Shown: piece by piece, positions 8,411-17,120 of the stretch | Numbering within the stretch: position 1 is the first letter of the stretch | How the letters are laid out: each line of letters opens with the position of its first letter | Assembly (NCBI GenBank): GCA_900468285.1 | Contig: UBTF01000003.1 | Coordinates: forward strand, 124,001-188,000 | Length of the DNA: 64,000 nt | Direction: 5' to 3' | Source: Hyphomicrobiales bacterium | Lineage (GTDB): Bacteria > Pseudomonadota > Alphaproteobacteria > Rhizobiales > Rhizobiaceae | Notes under the pieces: generated by a model | Told to the model about the DNA's origin: nothing | The model's input: the letters and a program-made list of their open reading frames with translations, nothing else | Database searches by the model: none | Translations under genes and position numbers: made by a program

Positions 8411-9790
8411 TCAGGGTATATTGGGTGTTGAAAGGCCCATGGTGGTACCGATGTCGAAGACGAGTCCGGCATAGAAGGTCCAGCCATCTTCCATCTTCTT
8501 GTGCGAAATCTCTGCCATGAAAGGCGCGTTTGGATTTATGACGTAGGCCGCTCCGAATTCGAAGAAGCCTGCGCCGATGCCCGTGCGCGCGTGAACGCCA
8601 AGCTGGAACGTGTCCTTGGACTGCGTGCCCGTTCCAAAGTTGAAACGTCTAGCATTGGTTTCGTAGGCGGCCCGTTCTTCACTCAGGCCAATATAGTGAA
8701 CGGTGGCGCCGACGGTGGTGAAGGGGTTTTCCTTCCAGAACCCGCTATATTCAACGCCCGCATAGGCTTCAAGCGGATAGGCCTGTCCATCCCCGAATGT
8801 GTAGAATGCGCCGCCGAACAGCGCAATATTTTCAGGAAAGGGTGTGCCGTCCGGTTGGCTCCAGATGACCTTGCGCGCCTGGGCAAACACACCGTTCGTG
8901 CCGTCGTCATGCTCGATTACAATCTGGCCAGGTCCAAACGTCGGATTGCCTGGTCCACGTCCATAGAGGGCATCTTCGTAGTCCGCCGAGCGGCGGTAGG
9001 CGCCGATTTCATAATTGAACGGCTTTTCACCGTCCTTGAAGCTCTCCCGCTGGGCAAGATGCATGACCGCTGTGTAGCCTTGGGACGAGCCCTTGCCCCA
9101 ATCCCATCCGGAACCGGTTTGCCAGTTTTCTGGGTTGTCTTCCGTCAACGCCGCACCGAGCGAGATGTTGGGAGCGATATTATATCCAATGCGGCCACCC
9201 CACTGGGCAACAGAGTTGCCAGGTCCGTTTACGACCAGCGCCCGGGTCTGCGCGAGGCAGCCCATGCCCGCACAGAATTCAGACCGGAAAAACTCCGGCC
9301 AGATGTTCATGCGTCCCGCTTCGACTTCAAGCTTATTGTCAAAGAAGTTTCCTTGAAGCGTCAGGCGTGTAAGGTCGGATCTTGTATCGATGTAGGGGTA
9401 GGTGGCATAGAAAGAGTTGCCGACATCGAGGAAATAGGTATCGGCGCTATGGTCGGCAATGTTGACTGTCTCGACGAAATTGACCCGAAACATATCGGAG
9501 ATATGATAGGTGGTATTGAAGATCAAAAAGCCGGCGTTCAGAAAATCGCCGCCGCCGCTGAAACCGAAATTTGGCGTATTTGCAAACAGGTCGATATAGT
9601 GAATGCGAATATCGAAACCAGCGTCCTGGAGATCCTTGCCGATGGTTGACAGCTCCCGCGGCGGGCCCTTTGAAGCAGGTGTTGCGAGAACTTCGGGTGC
9701 CTCGTCGGTTTCGGCCAGAGCCGGTGCCGCAGCCGCCAACAGTGCGACCGATGTCGCAAGCAGACCGAGCGTTCGAATAGATGCTTTCAT
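8411..9790 (-). CDS. Outer-membrane porin, OprB-like (carbohydrate-selective type)
   Basis: This 459-residue protein has a Sec signal peptide (cleavage after about residue 26, ...APALA|ETDE). Its beta-strand-rich body carries OprB-like blocks such as LEVEAGRMNIWPEFF, GIGAGFFEFGAAY and NPFTTVGATVHYIGL. It would form a passive pore for small solutes. GGAGGAGG lies before the ATG. It has its own terminator and sits between a catabolic operon and the MarR/biotin-enzyme region, so it may admit a substrate for one of them. The two Cys residues near FCAGMGCL may form a disulphide. Solute specificity cannot be read from the sequence. Confidence 0.75.
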   Translation of the reverse strand: MKASIRTLGLLATSVALLAAAAPALAETDEAPEVLATPASKGPPRELSTIGKDLQDAGFDIRIHYIDLFANTPNFGFSGGGDFLNAGFLIFNTTYHISDMFRVNFVETVNIADHSADTYFLDVGNSFYATYPYIDTRSDLTRLTLQGNFFDNKLEVEAGRMNIWPEFFRSEFCAGMGCLAQTRALVVNGPGNSVAQWGGRIGYNIAPNISLGAALTEDNPENWQTGSGWDWGKGSSQGYTAVMHLAQRESFKDGEKPFNYEIGAYRRSADYEDALYGRGPGNPTFGPGQIVIEHDDGTNGVFAQARKVIWSQPDGTPFPENIALFGGAFYTFGDGQAYPLEAYAGVEYSGFWKENPFTTVGATVHYIGLSEERAAYETNARRFNFGTGTQSKDTFQLGVHARTGIGAGFFEFGAAYVINPNAPFMAEISHKKMEDGWTFYAGLVFDIGTTMGLSTPNIP

Positions 9791-10095
9791 ATAAATCCTC
9801 CTCCTTAATTCGATGTCGTTCTTTAAAAAATGTGCAAAGATTCCCGCCCCGTCGCTGATCAGCGGCGCGGATATTCCCCTTTTACTGTCGCGGTGGATTC
9901 CCTCCTGCAGACGCGTTCCATCCCTCCGGCGGAACTCACCAGAATGCGTTCTTCACCGCATCAACCAAGCGGCGCTTGCGTGCAAATAGTTGCTATAGGG
10001 ACGGCATGACCCACGGACATTGCTGGATCACTGTCGTCATTAATCGTGTTGATTTCCCCCTCCAGAAAGCCTGTCGCCCCTCCGCGACTGCCGCC
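9791..10095. other. Intergenic region between porin start and MarR stop
   Basis: No gene is supported. The part next to 9790 carries the porin's strong Shine-Dalgarno sequence and presumably its promoter. No convincing hairpin or repeat is visible. Confidence 0.5.
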
Positions 10096-10578
10096 TTAGC
10101 CTTGCTTAGGGCCGCTTTCCTGCCAGATCCTCGCTAGCAAGGAACGTAACTGTCGGCGCTCCGCAGGCGTCAGACGGTGAAATGTCTCGTTTTCCCTTTC
10201 TGCCACCAGCGCCAGCCATCTCGCCCCTTCCTCCTCGCCCTTGACCGTGGCGAAAAGACGCTGAACGCGCTGATCGGAACGATCCGATTCACGCAGGAAA
10301 AACCCGCGCTGCTCCAACTCTGCAAGGACAGGGACGATATTTGCTCTTTGCATACCAAGTGCACGACAGATTTCCGCCGCGCTGATGCCGGGTGTCTCGA
10401 TAATGCTGAGCAGCACACTCATCGCCACCGGGCGGGCATTCACGGCTTCCAACGCCGCCACTGCTCCCAGCAGGTCGAATACAGAGGCGCGCCGAAGGTT
10501 GTAGCCGATGAGGTCGTCGAGTCGACGGACGCATACCTCGCGGGTCTCAACCTGGTCGTTCTGGTTTGTCAAAGACAT
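10096..10578 (-). CDS. MarR-family transcriptional regulator
   Basis: This 160-residue protein has the MarR winged-helix layout. The recognition region is TPGISAAEICRALGMQRANIVPVLAELEQRGF (about residues 65-97), and the wing is RESDRSDQRVQRLFAT. Terminal helices form the dimer interface. It faces the BCCP/biotin-carboxylase operon across an AT-rich 540-bp gap. It is therefore a reasonable candidate regulator of that operon, with a ligand that would be a small acid or amide. That link is positional only. Confidence 0.85.
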   Translation of the reverse strand: MSLTNQNDQVETREVCVRRLDDLIGYNLRRASVFDLLGAVAALEAVNARPVAMSVLLSIIETPGISAAEICRALGMQRANIVPVLAELEQRGFFLRESDRSDQRVQRLFATVKGEEEGARWLALVAERENETFHRLTPAERRQLRSLLARIWQESGPKQG

Positions 10579-11121
10579 GCAGGGCTCCTCCCCATCACTC
10601 TCTAAGTTTCATCAATAAAGTTATGTTTACCAATAGTCAATCCGCTATACTTCATAGCAATAAATTCAAGTAAGTAGTTTTATATAAAATTCTAATATTG
10701 ATATCGATTATTCATGCGCAATTTCTGCATAAGGTCTACCTTTAATAATTTTTACTGATGCTGATCGGATTTTTTAAGGATTCAAGCTGTTCACGGACGT
10801 CTTCGAAAGACCGGACCGGATGCAACAGGCTGTTCCTAAACAGGACGCCGCCCAAGCGCGCGACGTTCCCTGTGCCTTGCGCGCACATCCTGGGAAGCAG
10901 TCGTCGCCTCAGGCGAAAAGGCTTCTGTTGAGCCGCCACGATTCTCCGCATGCGGCTTGCGAGCGAACCCGTCGACCTTCAGACCTGTGTTCTATCGAGG
11001 GCCATCAAAAGTTCTTCTGACCCCATCGCTACGCTGCTCGTGCTAGGTCTGAGGGCGCCAATGCTGATGCGCTGTGCCTTGCAGTTCACCTCAGCGGCTT
11101 CCAACGATGCCGAGTATGCTT
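10579..11121. other. AT-rich then GC-rich intergenic region with candidate operators
   Basis: Bases 10579-10760 are markedly AT-rich and hold two symmetrical elements: GCTAT-acttc-ATAGC at 10644-10658 and the perfect palindrome TTTTATATAAAA at 10678-10689. Both are plausible MarR or promoter elements for the divergent genes. Bases 10760-11121 are GC-richer. Short open frames exist on both strands, but none resembles a known protein or has a good ribosome site. This part may be an untranslated leader or decayed sequence. Confidence 0.4.
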
Positions 11122-11547
11122 ATGGACCTGTCGAAGATAAAAACGCTCATCGATTTTGTGGGACGATCAAATGTCAGCGAATTGACGGTCACCCACAGGG
11201 ACGTGACCGTTCGAATTTTTCGCAACGCAAACGACGTCGCCGCTGCGACCGTTGACACAGGTCCTGAGATATCAGGTGGCGCAGAGGGTGCGACATCCGA
11301 ACGACCAAGCCTTACCACGGCTGTACGAGCACCGATTTTCGGCGTTTTGCATCGCGCCTCCGCGCCGGGAGAAGCTCCCTTTGTGGAAACGGGGGATCAC
11401 GTCAACAAGGGCGATACGCTGTTCATCATCGAAGCAATGAAGGTTTTCAATAAAATCGCCGCTCCGTGCGCCGGGCGTATTACCCTTCTGACCGATATAG
11501 ATGGCGGTGAAGTTGACGCCAACGATCTGCTCGCGGAGATCGCGTGA
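11122..11547 (+). CDS. accB: Biotin carboxyl carrier protein (AccB-like)
   Basis: This is a biotinylated swinging-arm subunit of about 141 residues. The N-terminus MDLSKIKTLIDFVGRSNVSE aligns with the start of E. coli AccB, so the ATG at 11122 is preferred over in-frame ATGs at 11074, 11107 and 11116; none has a strong ribosome site. The C-terminal biotinyl domain begins near VRAPIFGVLHRA, has the acceptor motif EAMKVF and ends DANDLLAEIA. Its stop overlaps the biotin carboxylase start (TGATG). The linked KipI/KipA-like carboxyltransferase homologues suggest that it carries carboxybiotin for a non-fatty-acid carboxylase. Confidence 0.85.
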   Translation: MDLSKIKTLIDFVGRSNVSELTVTHRDVTVRIFRNANDVAAATVDTGPEISGGAEGATSERPSLTTAVRAPIFGVLHRASAPGEAPFVETGDHVNKGDTLFIIEAMKVFNKIAAPCAGRITLLTDIDGGEVDANDLLAEIA

Positions 11548-12929
11548 TGGCGGCAGGTTTTAACGAAGCAGGGGCACTTTTCGATACGGTCCTTATCGCC
11601 AATCGCGGTGAGATCGCGCTACGCATACGGCGAGCCTGCCATGAACTCGGCCTCAAAACGGTCGCCATATGCTCTGAGGCAGACAGGCATGCCTTCCATG
11701 AAGAGACTGCCGATACGTTTCTCTGTATCGGCCCGGCAAATGCCACGAAAAGCTACCTCAACAAGGATGCCATATTGCTGGCCGCGCGCTTGACCGGCGC
11801 TGGCGCAATTCACCCCGGTTACGGCTTTCTGTCGGAAAATGCCGCCTTCGCTGAAGCGACCGAGAATGCGGGCCTTGTTTTCATTGGTCCGGATGTGAAG
11901 TCTATCGCAACGATGGGCGACAAGATTGCTGCCAAGCGCACCATGATTGCCGCGGGCGTGCCATGTGTTCCCGGTCCCGATACGGCGCTTCCAGATGACC
12001 CGGAAACGATCGAACGGATCGCGCAGGAGATCGGATATCCGGTGATTATCAAGGCGGCCGGCGGCGGCGGCGGACGTGGTATGCGCGTGGTGCATCAGCC
12101 TGACGCACTTCGGGAAGCCTTTGCCTTGACGCGTGAGGAGGCGCGACAGGCTTTTGGTTCTGCCGCACTCTACATGGAGAAGTTCCTGCAGCGCCCTCGT
12201 CACATCGAGATACAGGTTCTGTGTGATACCCACGGCAATGCCGTCTGGCTCGGTCATCGCGACTGTTCGATGCAGCGGCGTCACCAGAAGGTCGTTGAGG
12301 AAGCGCCTGCACCCGGCATTCCCGACGAGATCATTCAACCGGTGGGGCTTGCCTGTGTGGAAGCCTGCCGGCAAATCGGCTACCGCGGCGTGGGCACATT
12401 CGAATTCCTGTATGAAGACGGGCGTTTCTGCTTCATCGAGATGAATACCCGATTGCAGGTCGAGCATCCGGTCACCGAGATGACGAGCGGTATCGACATC
12501 GTCCAAGCGCAGATCAAATCCGCACAAGGAAAGCATCTAGAGCTGCGACAGGAAGACGTAACCTGCAAAGGTCACTCCTTCGAATGCCGCATCAACGCCG
12601 AGGACCCTGACACATTCTTGCCGTCTGCTGGTTCGGTGACACATGTATCCTGGCCTGAAGGCGAAGGGATACGTGTCGATACCCATATCCATGAAGGATA
12701 TCGCGTTTCACCATATTACGATTCCCTTATTGCCAAGCTGATCGTGCACGCACCAACACGACTTGAAGCGATTGCCCGTATGCGCGGTGCGCTTGCCGAG
12801 GCTCGCGTCGAGGGAATATCCACCAATCTCCCGCTGCTGCGGGCGCTGTTCGAGGATCCGGCCTTTGCCAAAGGCGAAACGGATATTCATTATCTCGAAC
12901 AGTGGCTGACGACATGGAGAGCAGCATGA
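11547..12929 (+). CDS. accC: Biotin carboxylase subunit (AccC-like)
   Basis: This 460-residue ATP-grasp enzyme uses ATP and bicarbonate to carboxylate biotin on the partner BCCP. Seen in order are the N-domain (FDTVLIANRGEIALRI), the glycine-rich ATP loop (KAAGGGGGRGMR), the HIEIQVLCDTHGN strand, the catalytic and metal block (EMNTRLQVEHPVTEM) and the C-domain (FECRINAEDP). The length matches the family. The ATG at 11547 overlaps the BCCP stop; a GTG one codon earlier is also possible. The genomic context is a PxpBC/urea-carboxylase-like cluster, so it is probably a specialised paralogue rather than the housekeeping acetyl-CoA carboxylase subunit. Confidence 0.92.
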   Translation: MAAGFNEAGALFDTVLIANRGEIALRIRRACHELGLKTVAICSEADRHAFHEETADTFLCIGPANATKSYLNKDAILLAARLTGAGAIHPGYGFLSENAAFAEATENAGLVFIGPDVKSIATMGDKIAAKRTMIAAGVPCVPGPDTALPDDPETIERIAQEIGYPVIIKAAGGGGGRGMRVVHQPDALREAFALTREEARQAFGSAALYMEKFLQRPRHIEIQVLCDTHGNAVWLGHRDCSMQRRHQKVVEEAPAPGIPDEIIQPVGLACVEACRQIGYRGVGTFEFLYEDGRFCFIEMNTRLQVEHPVTEMTSGIDIVQAQIKSAQGKHLELRQEDVTCKGHSFECRINAEDPDTFLPSAGSVTHVSWPEGEGIRVDTHIHEGYRVSPYYDSLIAKLIVHAPTRLEAIARMRGALAEARVEGISTNLPLLRALFEDPAFAKGETDIHYLEQWLTTWRAA

Positions 12930-13342
12930 GCAGGCTCGATTTTACCGATCCGGCCACGCTTGCAGCCTTGACGGATATGTTGACAGCGTCAGGTGTCGAT
13001 GGGCTGGAGATCGCCACACCGGATGTCCAGGTGAAGCTGGTCGTTTCCGCCCCGCGGGCAGCCGCGATACCGGCTTCAACCTCTCCCGCCCGACCAACCG
13101 CGATTGTCTCCAACTTTACGGTAAAGGCACCGATAGCCGGTCATTTTCGCGTCGCGTCCCATGGTGAGGTGACATACCCGCTTCCCGTAGCCGTGGACAC
13201 AGTGATCGGCTTTATCGGTGTCGGCCATGTTCTCGTGCCCGTGCCAGCCGGTCGTGCGGGTTTGCTGACAGGCCGATTTTCCGAGCACGGCAAGCTGGTC
13301 GGTTTTGGTGATCCCCTGTTCGAAATCGAGCTACAGCCATGA
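12926..13342 (+). CDS. BCCP-like biotinyl/lipoyl-fold protein lacking the biotin-acceptor lysine
   Basis: This protein of about 138 residues has the BCCP plan. The N-terminal segment (ATLAALTDMLTASGVDGLEI) parallels the AccB start. A Pro/Ala linker follows, then a biotinyl-like domain starting TVKAPIAGHFRV and ending GDPLFEIELQP. Where EAMK would be expected the sequence reads GVGHVLVPVPAGRAG, so no biotinylation is expected. The ATG at 12926 overlaps the biotin carboxylase stop, and its own stop overlaps the PxpB-like gene. It may be a structural or docking subunit of the same complex. The function is inferred from fold and position. Confidence 0.65.
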   Translation: MSRLDFTDPATLAALTDMLTASGVDGLEIATPDVQVKLVVSAPRAAAIPASTSPARPTAIVSNFTVKAPIAGHFRVASHGEVTYPLPVAVDTVIGFIGVGHVLVPVPAGRAGLLTGRFSEHGKLVGFGDPLFEIELQP

Positions 13343-14046
13343 TTGCCCCGCACAGCATTCCTTTACAACGTCAAGTTATTCAGCCCGCAGTCAAAGGGCA
13401 GGCGCGCGTATCCTTCATCGGTTCGCGTTCTTTCCTGCTGGAAGCGCCCGGTGAATTTGACCTGACAGCCCAGCGTTGGATTTGGGCGTTGTCGCAAACC
13501 GTCGGAACGTGGGCGGAGGTTTCGGAAGTTATTCCGGGCATGACGAACATCCTGACGATATTGAAGGAAACGCCTGAGAACCCGGATATTGTTGTCGGCA
13601 GATTGCTTGACGCGTGGGACACTGCGCACAGTGTCGACCTTGCAGGAAAAACGGTGGAGATACCCGTCCATTACGGCGGCGAGCACGCCACCGACCTGGC
13701 AGCCCTTTGCGATTTTTCAGGCTTGAGCGACCGCGAAGTGGTGCGCATCCATCATGAGGCGACCTATCGAGTTTTTGCGCTCGGCAGCGCGCCAGGCTTC
13801 GGGTACCTGCACGGGCTTGATCGGCGCATCCATATGCCGCGAAAAAAGGTGCCGTCGATCAGGATGGAAAGAGGTTGCGTCACGATTGGCGGAATGCAGA
13901 CAGGCGTCGCCATGCTGACCGGTCCAAACGGGTGGAATTCAATCGGCTATGCGGACTTGCAGATGTTTAATCCTGCCGCCAATCAACCGGCCCTTCTGGC
14001 TCCTGGCGATACGATCCGCTTCATCCCTGCGAGGATAGAGCTATGA
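13339..14046 (+). CDS. PxpB/KipI-like subunit (allophanate hydrolase subunit 1 family)
   Basis: This 235-residue protein is homologous to 5-oxoprolinase subunit PxpB/KipI and to the N-half of the urea-carboxylase carboxyltransferase domain. Family landmarks include VEIPVHYGGEHATDLAALC, APGFGYLHGLD and the late TIGGMQTGVAML. They differ from what I recall of canonical PxpB: PGFGYL for PGFPYL, RGCVTIGGMQTG for AGSVGIAGGQTG, and GPNGW for SPGGW. With the PxpC-like neighbour it probably forms the catalytic heterodimer. Linkage to BC and BCCP genes raises the possibility of a biotin-dependent carboxyl transfer rather than simple 5-oxoproline cleavage. Confidence 0.8.
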   Translation: MIAPHSIPLQRQVIQPAVKGQARVSFIGSRSFLLEAPGEFDLTAQRWIWALSQTVGTWAEVSEVIPGMTNILTILKETPENPDIVVGRLLDAWDTAHSVDLAGKTVEIPVHYGGEHATDLAALCDFSGLSDREVVRIHHEATYRVFALGSAPGFGYLHGLDRRIHMPRKKVPSIRMERGCVTIGGMQTGVAMLTGPNGWNSIGYADLQMFNPAANQPALLAPGDTIRFIPARIEL

Positions 14047-15038
14047 TCGAGATCATTCAAACCGGCCCGTTCAACACTGTTCAGGACCTGGGTCGGCCAG
14101 GTTTTCGCGATATCGGCGTCACCGCCGGTGGGGCTATGGACCCGCTTGCGGTTCGTGCCGCCAACATATTGGTCGGAAACGGAATAGAGGCCGCTGTCGT
14201 TGAGGTCCAGACCTTCCCCTTCACACTGCGTTTTTCTGAGCCCACTGTGTTTGCCGTTGCCGGTGCCGACAATTTACCGCTGCTGGACGGAAAGCAACTC
14301 CTGCCATGGTGCGCGCATCTGGCAAAAGAAGGCGACATTCTGGAGCTACAGCAACCACCGAAGCTTGCCCGCTCCTACATTGCGGTGGCCGGTGGCGTGG
14401 ATGTGCCGGTCTTGATGGGCTCGCGCAGCACAGCTCTCCGCGGCAATTTCGGCGGTCATGATGGACGGCCTCTGACCAAGGGTGACAAGCTGGAAACTGG
14501 GGAGCTTGTCGATCCTGCGCCGCTCCCGGTCAACGGTCTTGCCGTAGTGCCGCCCTCCAGTGCTTTGTCTGACCTGTTTCCGTCGATCGTGGATGGGGTT
14601 TTGCAGGTTCGGGCGATTCCAGCCGGGGAGCACCACCTTTTTGCGGCTGATGGCGAAGCCTTCTGGGGTCAGGTCTGGCGGATTTCTTCACGCAGCGACC
14701 GAACCGGTTACCGGCTTGCCGGAGACCCGATCACGCCGACTGAGACCATCGAAATGCGCTCTCACGGTGTCGTTCCGGGGGTGGTCCAGGTTCCGCCGGG
14801 TGGCGAACCGATCATTCAGACGAGTGATGCGAACACCGCGGGTGGTTATCCGAAAATTGCAGGCGTGATCGAGGCCGATCTCTGGCGGCTGGGTCAGGCG
14901 CGAGCAGGCGGCAAAATCAGGTTCGTCAGGTCGAGCCATGAGGAAGCGCGGCGGCTGGAGCAGGCGTTAGCGCATTACATAAACGACATCCGACAAACCG
15001 TACCAATGGTCAAACGCGCGCTCAAAGCGATGGCCTGA
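14043..15038 (+). CDS. PxpC/KipA-like subunit (allophanate hydrolase subunit 2 / biotin-dependent carboxyltransferase family)
   Basis: This 331-residue protein carries the family opening TGPFNTVQDLGRPGFRDIGV followed by AGGAMDPLAVRAANILVGN. It also has YIAVAGGVDVPVLMGSRST and a late EIIQ-like segment (GGEPIIQTSDANTAGGYPKI). The start overlaps the PxpB-like stop (ATGA). Together with the preceding subunit it corresponds to the carboxyltransferase half of urea carboxylase, split into two proteins as in PxpBC. It acts in the cytoplasm. The substrate may be 5-oxoproline or another cyclic amide. Confidence 0.85.
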   Translation: MIEIIQTGPFNTVQDLGRPGFRDIGVTAGGAMDPLAVRAANILVGNGIEAAVVEVQTFPFTLRFSEPTVFAVAGADNLPLLDGKQLLPWCAHLAKEGDILELQQPPKLARSYIAVAGGVDVPVLMGSRSTALRGNFGGHDGRPLTKGDKLETGELVDPAPLPVNGLAVVPPSSALSDLFPSIVDGVLQVRAIPAGEHHLFAADGEAFWGQVWRISSRSDRTGYRLAGDPITPTETIEMRSHGVVPGVVQVPPGGEPIIQTSDANTAGGYPKIAGVIEADLWRLGQARAGGKIRFVRSSHEEARRLEQALAHYINDIRQTVPMVKRALKAMA

Positions 15039-15054
15039 GAGAGGGGAGAGCGTT

Positions 15055-15822
15055 GTGAAAATCAATCTCAATTCCGACATGGGTGAAGGGTTTGGCCCGT
15101 ATCGGCTATGCGACGACGAAGCGATGATGAAGCTCGTTTCTTCCGCAAATATTGCCTGTGGTTTCCATGGTGGCGATCCGGATACCATGGCGCGCATGGT
15201 GCGCCTGGCCAAACAGAACGGGGTCGGCATTGGCGCGCATCCCGGTCTCCCGGACCGCGCAGGTTTCGGACGCCGTGAATTTCCCTATCAGCCGGATGAG
15301 TTGAGACAGCAGATGCTCTATCAGCTCGGCGCTCTGATCGCGATTGCCAGAAGCGAAGGCGCGCACGTCGAGCATTTCAGTTTCCACGCGGCAATGGGCA
15401 ACATGGTCAATCGCGACCCGGCCCTTGCCGACATAATGATGAACGCAATTTTTGCGGTCGATCCCAAGCTTGTCGTCTTCGTAACGGCGGACAGCGAAAT
15501 AGAGCGGGCTGCAAAACGCGCCGGTTTGAAAACACTGGCTCTGTTTCTTGCCGACCGCGCCTATGATGCAAAGGGCAGTCTTGTTGCGCGCGGTCTGCCT
15601 GGCGCATTGGTAAAGGACGAAGCATCGGTGCGGGCCCGTGTTCGCCGCTTCCTCAACGAGGGAACGGTCGAGGCTATCGATGGCACCATCATCTCCATGC
15701 CTGCCCGATCCATCCTCGTTCACAGCGACACTCCCGGTTCACTGGAGCTTGCCGGTATCGTCCGCAGCGAAATCCTGGCCGCGAATGCGACGCTTGCGTC
15801 CGCCTCGGAACTTGCATCTTGA
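15055..15822 (+). CDS. PxpA/LamB/YcsF-like protein
   Basis: This 255-residue protein starts at GTG after GAGAGGGGAGAG. It has the YcsF signature LNSDMGEGFGPY, then ANIACGFHGGDPDTM and GAHPGLPDRAGFGRR. It departs from the usual HVKPHGALYN block (here HVEHFSFHAAMGNM) and from VHGDTPGA (here VHSDTPGS). PxpA works with PxpBC in ATP-dependent 5-oxoproline opening. These differences, together with the divergent PxpB-like partner, suggest a related but possibly distinct lactam or amide. It is the sixth gene of the biotin-enzyme run. Confidence 0.82.
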   Translation: MKINLNSDMGEGFGPYRLCDDEAMMKLVSSANIACGFHGGDPDTMARMVRLAKQNGVGIGAHPGLPDRAGFGRREFPYQPDELRQQMLYQLGALIAIARSEGAHVEHFSFHAAMGNMVNRDPALADIMMNAIFAVDPKLVVFVTADSEIERAAKRAGLKTLALFLADRAYDAKGSLVARGLPGALVKDEASVRARVRRFLNEGTVEAIDGTIISMPARSILVHSDTPGSLELAGIVRSEILAANATLASASELAS

Positions 15823-15869
15823 CGGGCCTCGCTGGCCCTATTTTCCTGTTTTACTGAAAGATTACGCCA

Positions 15870-17075
15870 ATGCCTTCTACCGCCGAGCGATTAAAAAACG
15901 TCTCTATCTCCGCTTCCGCCGCCATGACGCAGCGTGCCAGAGAACTGGCCGCGCAAGGCATCAAGGTCGTCAGCCTTTCTTCAGGCGAGCCGGATTTTCC
16001 GACGCCCGCGCATGCGATAGAGGCCGCGCATGAGGCAGCTCTCGGCGGGCAGACCAAGTACCCGCCCATGGATGGCACGCCCGCGATAAAGTCCGCGATT
16101 GCGAGAAAATTCAAGCGCGACAACAATCTGACCTATGATGCCAGCCAGATTGTCGTATCTGGTGGTGGCAAACAGGTGATCTTCAACGCGATGCTTGCCA
16201 CCTGTAACCCGGGCGATGAGGTGGTCATCCCAACCCCGTCCTGGGTCAGCTACGCGGACATTGTCAAATTTGCAGGAGGTGTTCCCGTTCCGGTTCCCTG
16301 CTTCGAAAAGACGGGTTTCAAGCTTCGTCCAGAGGAACTCGAGGCAGCGATAACCCCCCGCACGAAATGGCTTTTCCTGAATTTCCCGAACAATCCGACG
16401 GGTGCGGCCTGCTCGAGGGTCGAGATGGCGGCAATTGCTGAAGTGATGTTGCGCCATCCGCATGTCTGGATCCTGACAGACGATATTTACGAACATCTCG
16501 TGTATGATGGCTTCGAATTCGGCACGATAGCCGATGTTGAGCCGCGTCTCTACGACCGCGTACTGACGATGAACGGCGTATCCAAAGCCTATGCTATGAC
16601 AGGGTGGCGTCTGGGCTATTGCGCCAGCGGGTCAAAGGAGTTGATTTCCGCCATCAGCAATGTGAACGGCCAGAACAGTGGCGGCATCGCCACCGTTTCG
16701 CAGGCCGCAGCAATTGCCGCACTGGACGGACCGCAGGATTTGCTGAAGGAGCGGGCCGCGATCTACCGCGAGCGCCGTGATTTCGTTTTGGGCAAGCTTG
16801 CCGAAATCGATGGCCTGCGCTGCCACAAGCCGGAGGGTGCGTTTTACCTCTACCCGAACATGTCCGGCCTCATCGGCAAGACCACGAAGGGCGGACGCAA
16901 GATCGAAAGTGACGTCGATTTCGTTATGGCGCTCGTGGATGAGCATCACGTGGCGACCGTCCAAGGCGCCGCCTATGGCATGAGCCCCTATTTCCGTATC
17001 TCCTACGCGACGAGCTTGGAAATGCTCAACGAGGGATGCGCGCGCATTGCTCAGTTCTGCAAGGACATGCGTTGA
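15870..17075 (+). CDS. Class I PLP aminotransferase (aspartate/aromatic type)
   Basis: This 401-residue fold-type I aminotransferase shows LSSGEPDFPTPAH, the NFPNNPTGAACS substrate loop, the D-x-Y pair in ILTDDIYEHLVYDG and the PLP lysine in SKAYAMTGWRLGY. The C-terminal Arg motif is FRISYATSLE. It lies 47 bp after the PxpA-like gene, probably in the same operon, and could transaminate the amino acid produced there, for instance glutamate if the product is that of 5-oxoprolinase. A short hairpin-free gap separates it from the convergent LysR gene. The amino acid substrate is not determinable. Confidence 0.88.
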   Translation: MPSTAERLKNVSISASAAMTQRARELAAQGIKVVSLSSGEPDFPTPAHAIEAAHEAALGGQTKYPPMDGTPAIKSAIARKFKRDNNLTYDASQIVVSGGGKQVIFNAMLATCNPGDEVVIPTPSWVSYADIVKFAGGVPVPVPCFEKTGFKLRPEELEAAITPRTKWLFLNFPNNPTGAACSRVEMAAIAEVMLRHPHVWILTDDIYEHLVYDGFEFGTIADVEPRLYDRVLTMNGVSKAYAMTGWRLGYCASGSKELISAISNVNGQNSGGIATVSQAAAIAALDGPQDLLKERAAIYRERRDFVLGKLAEIDGLRCHKPEGAFYLYPNMSGLIGKTTKGGRKIESDVDFVMALVDEHHVATVQGAAYGMSPYFRISYATSLEMLNEGCARIAQFCKDMR

Positions 17076-17120
17076 TCGACGAGCGGTCCACCGGCTCGCC
17101 AACCGGGCCGGTGGACTTTG

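Noticed and set aside
10742-10951. 69-codon minus-strand frame in the MarR-BCCP spacer
   Set aside because: No recognisable motif, ribosome site or neighbour relation.
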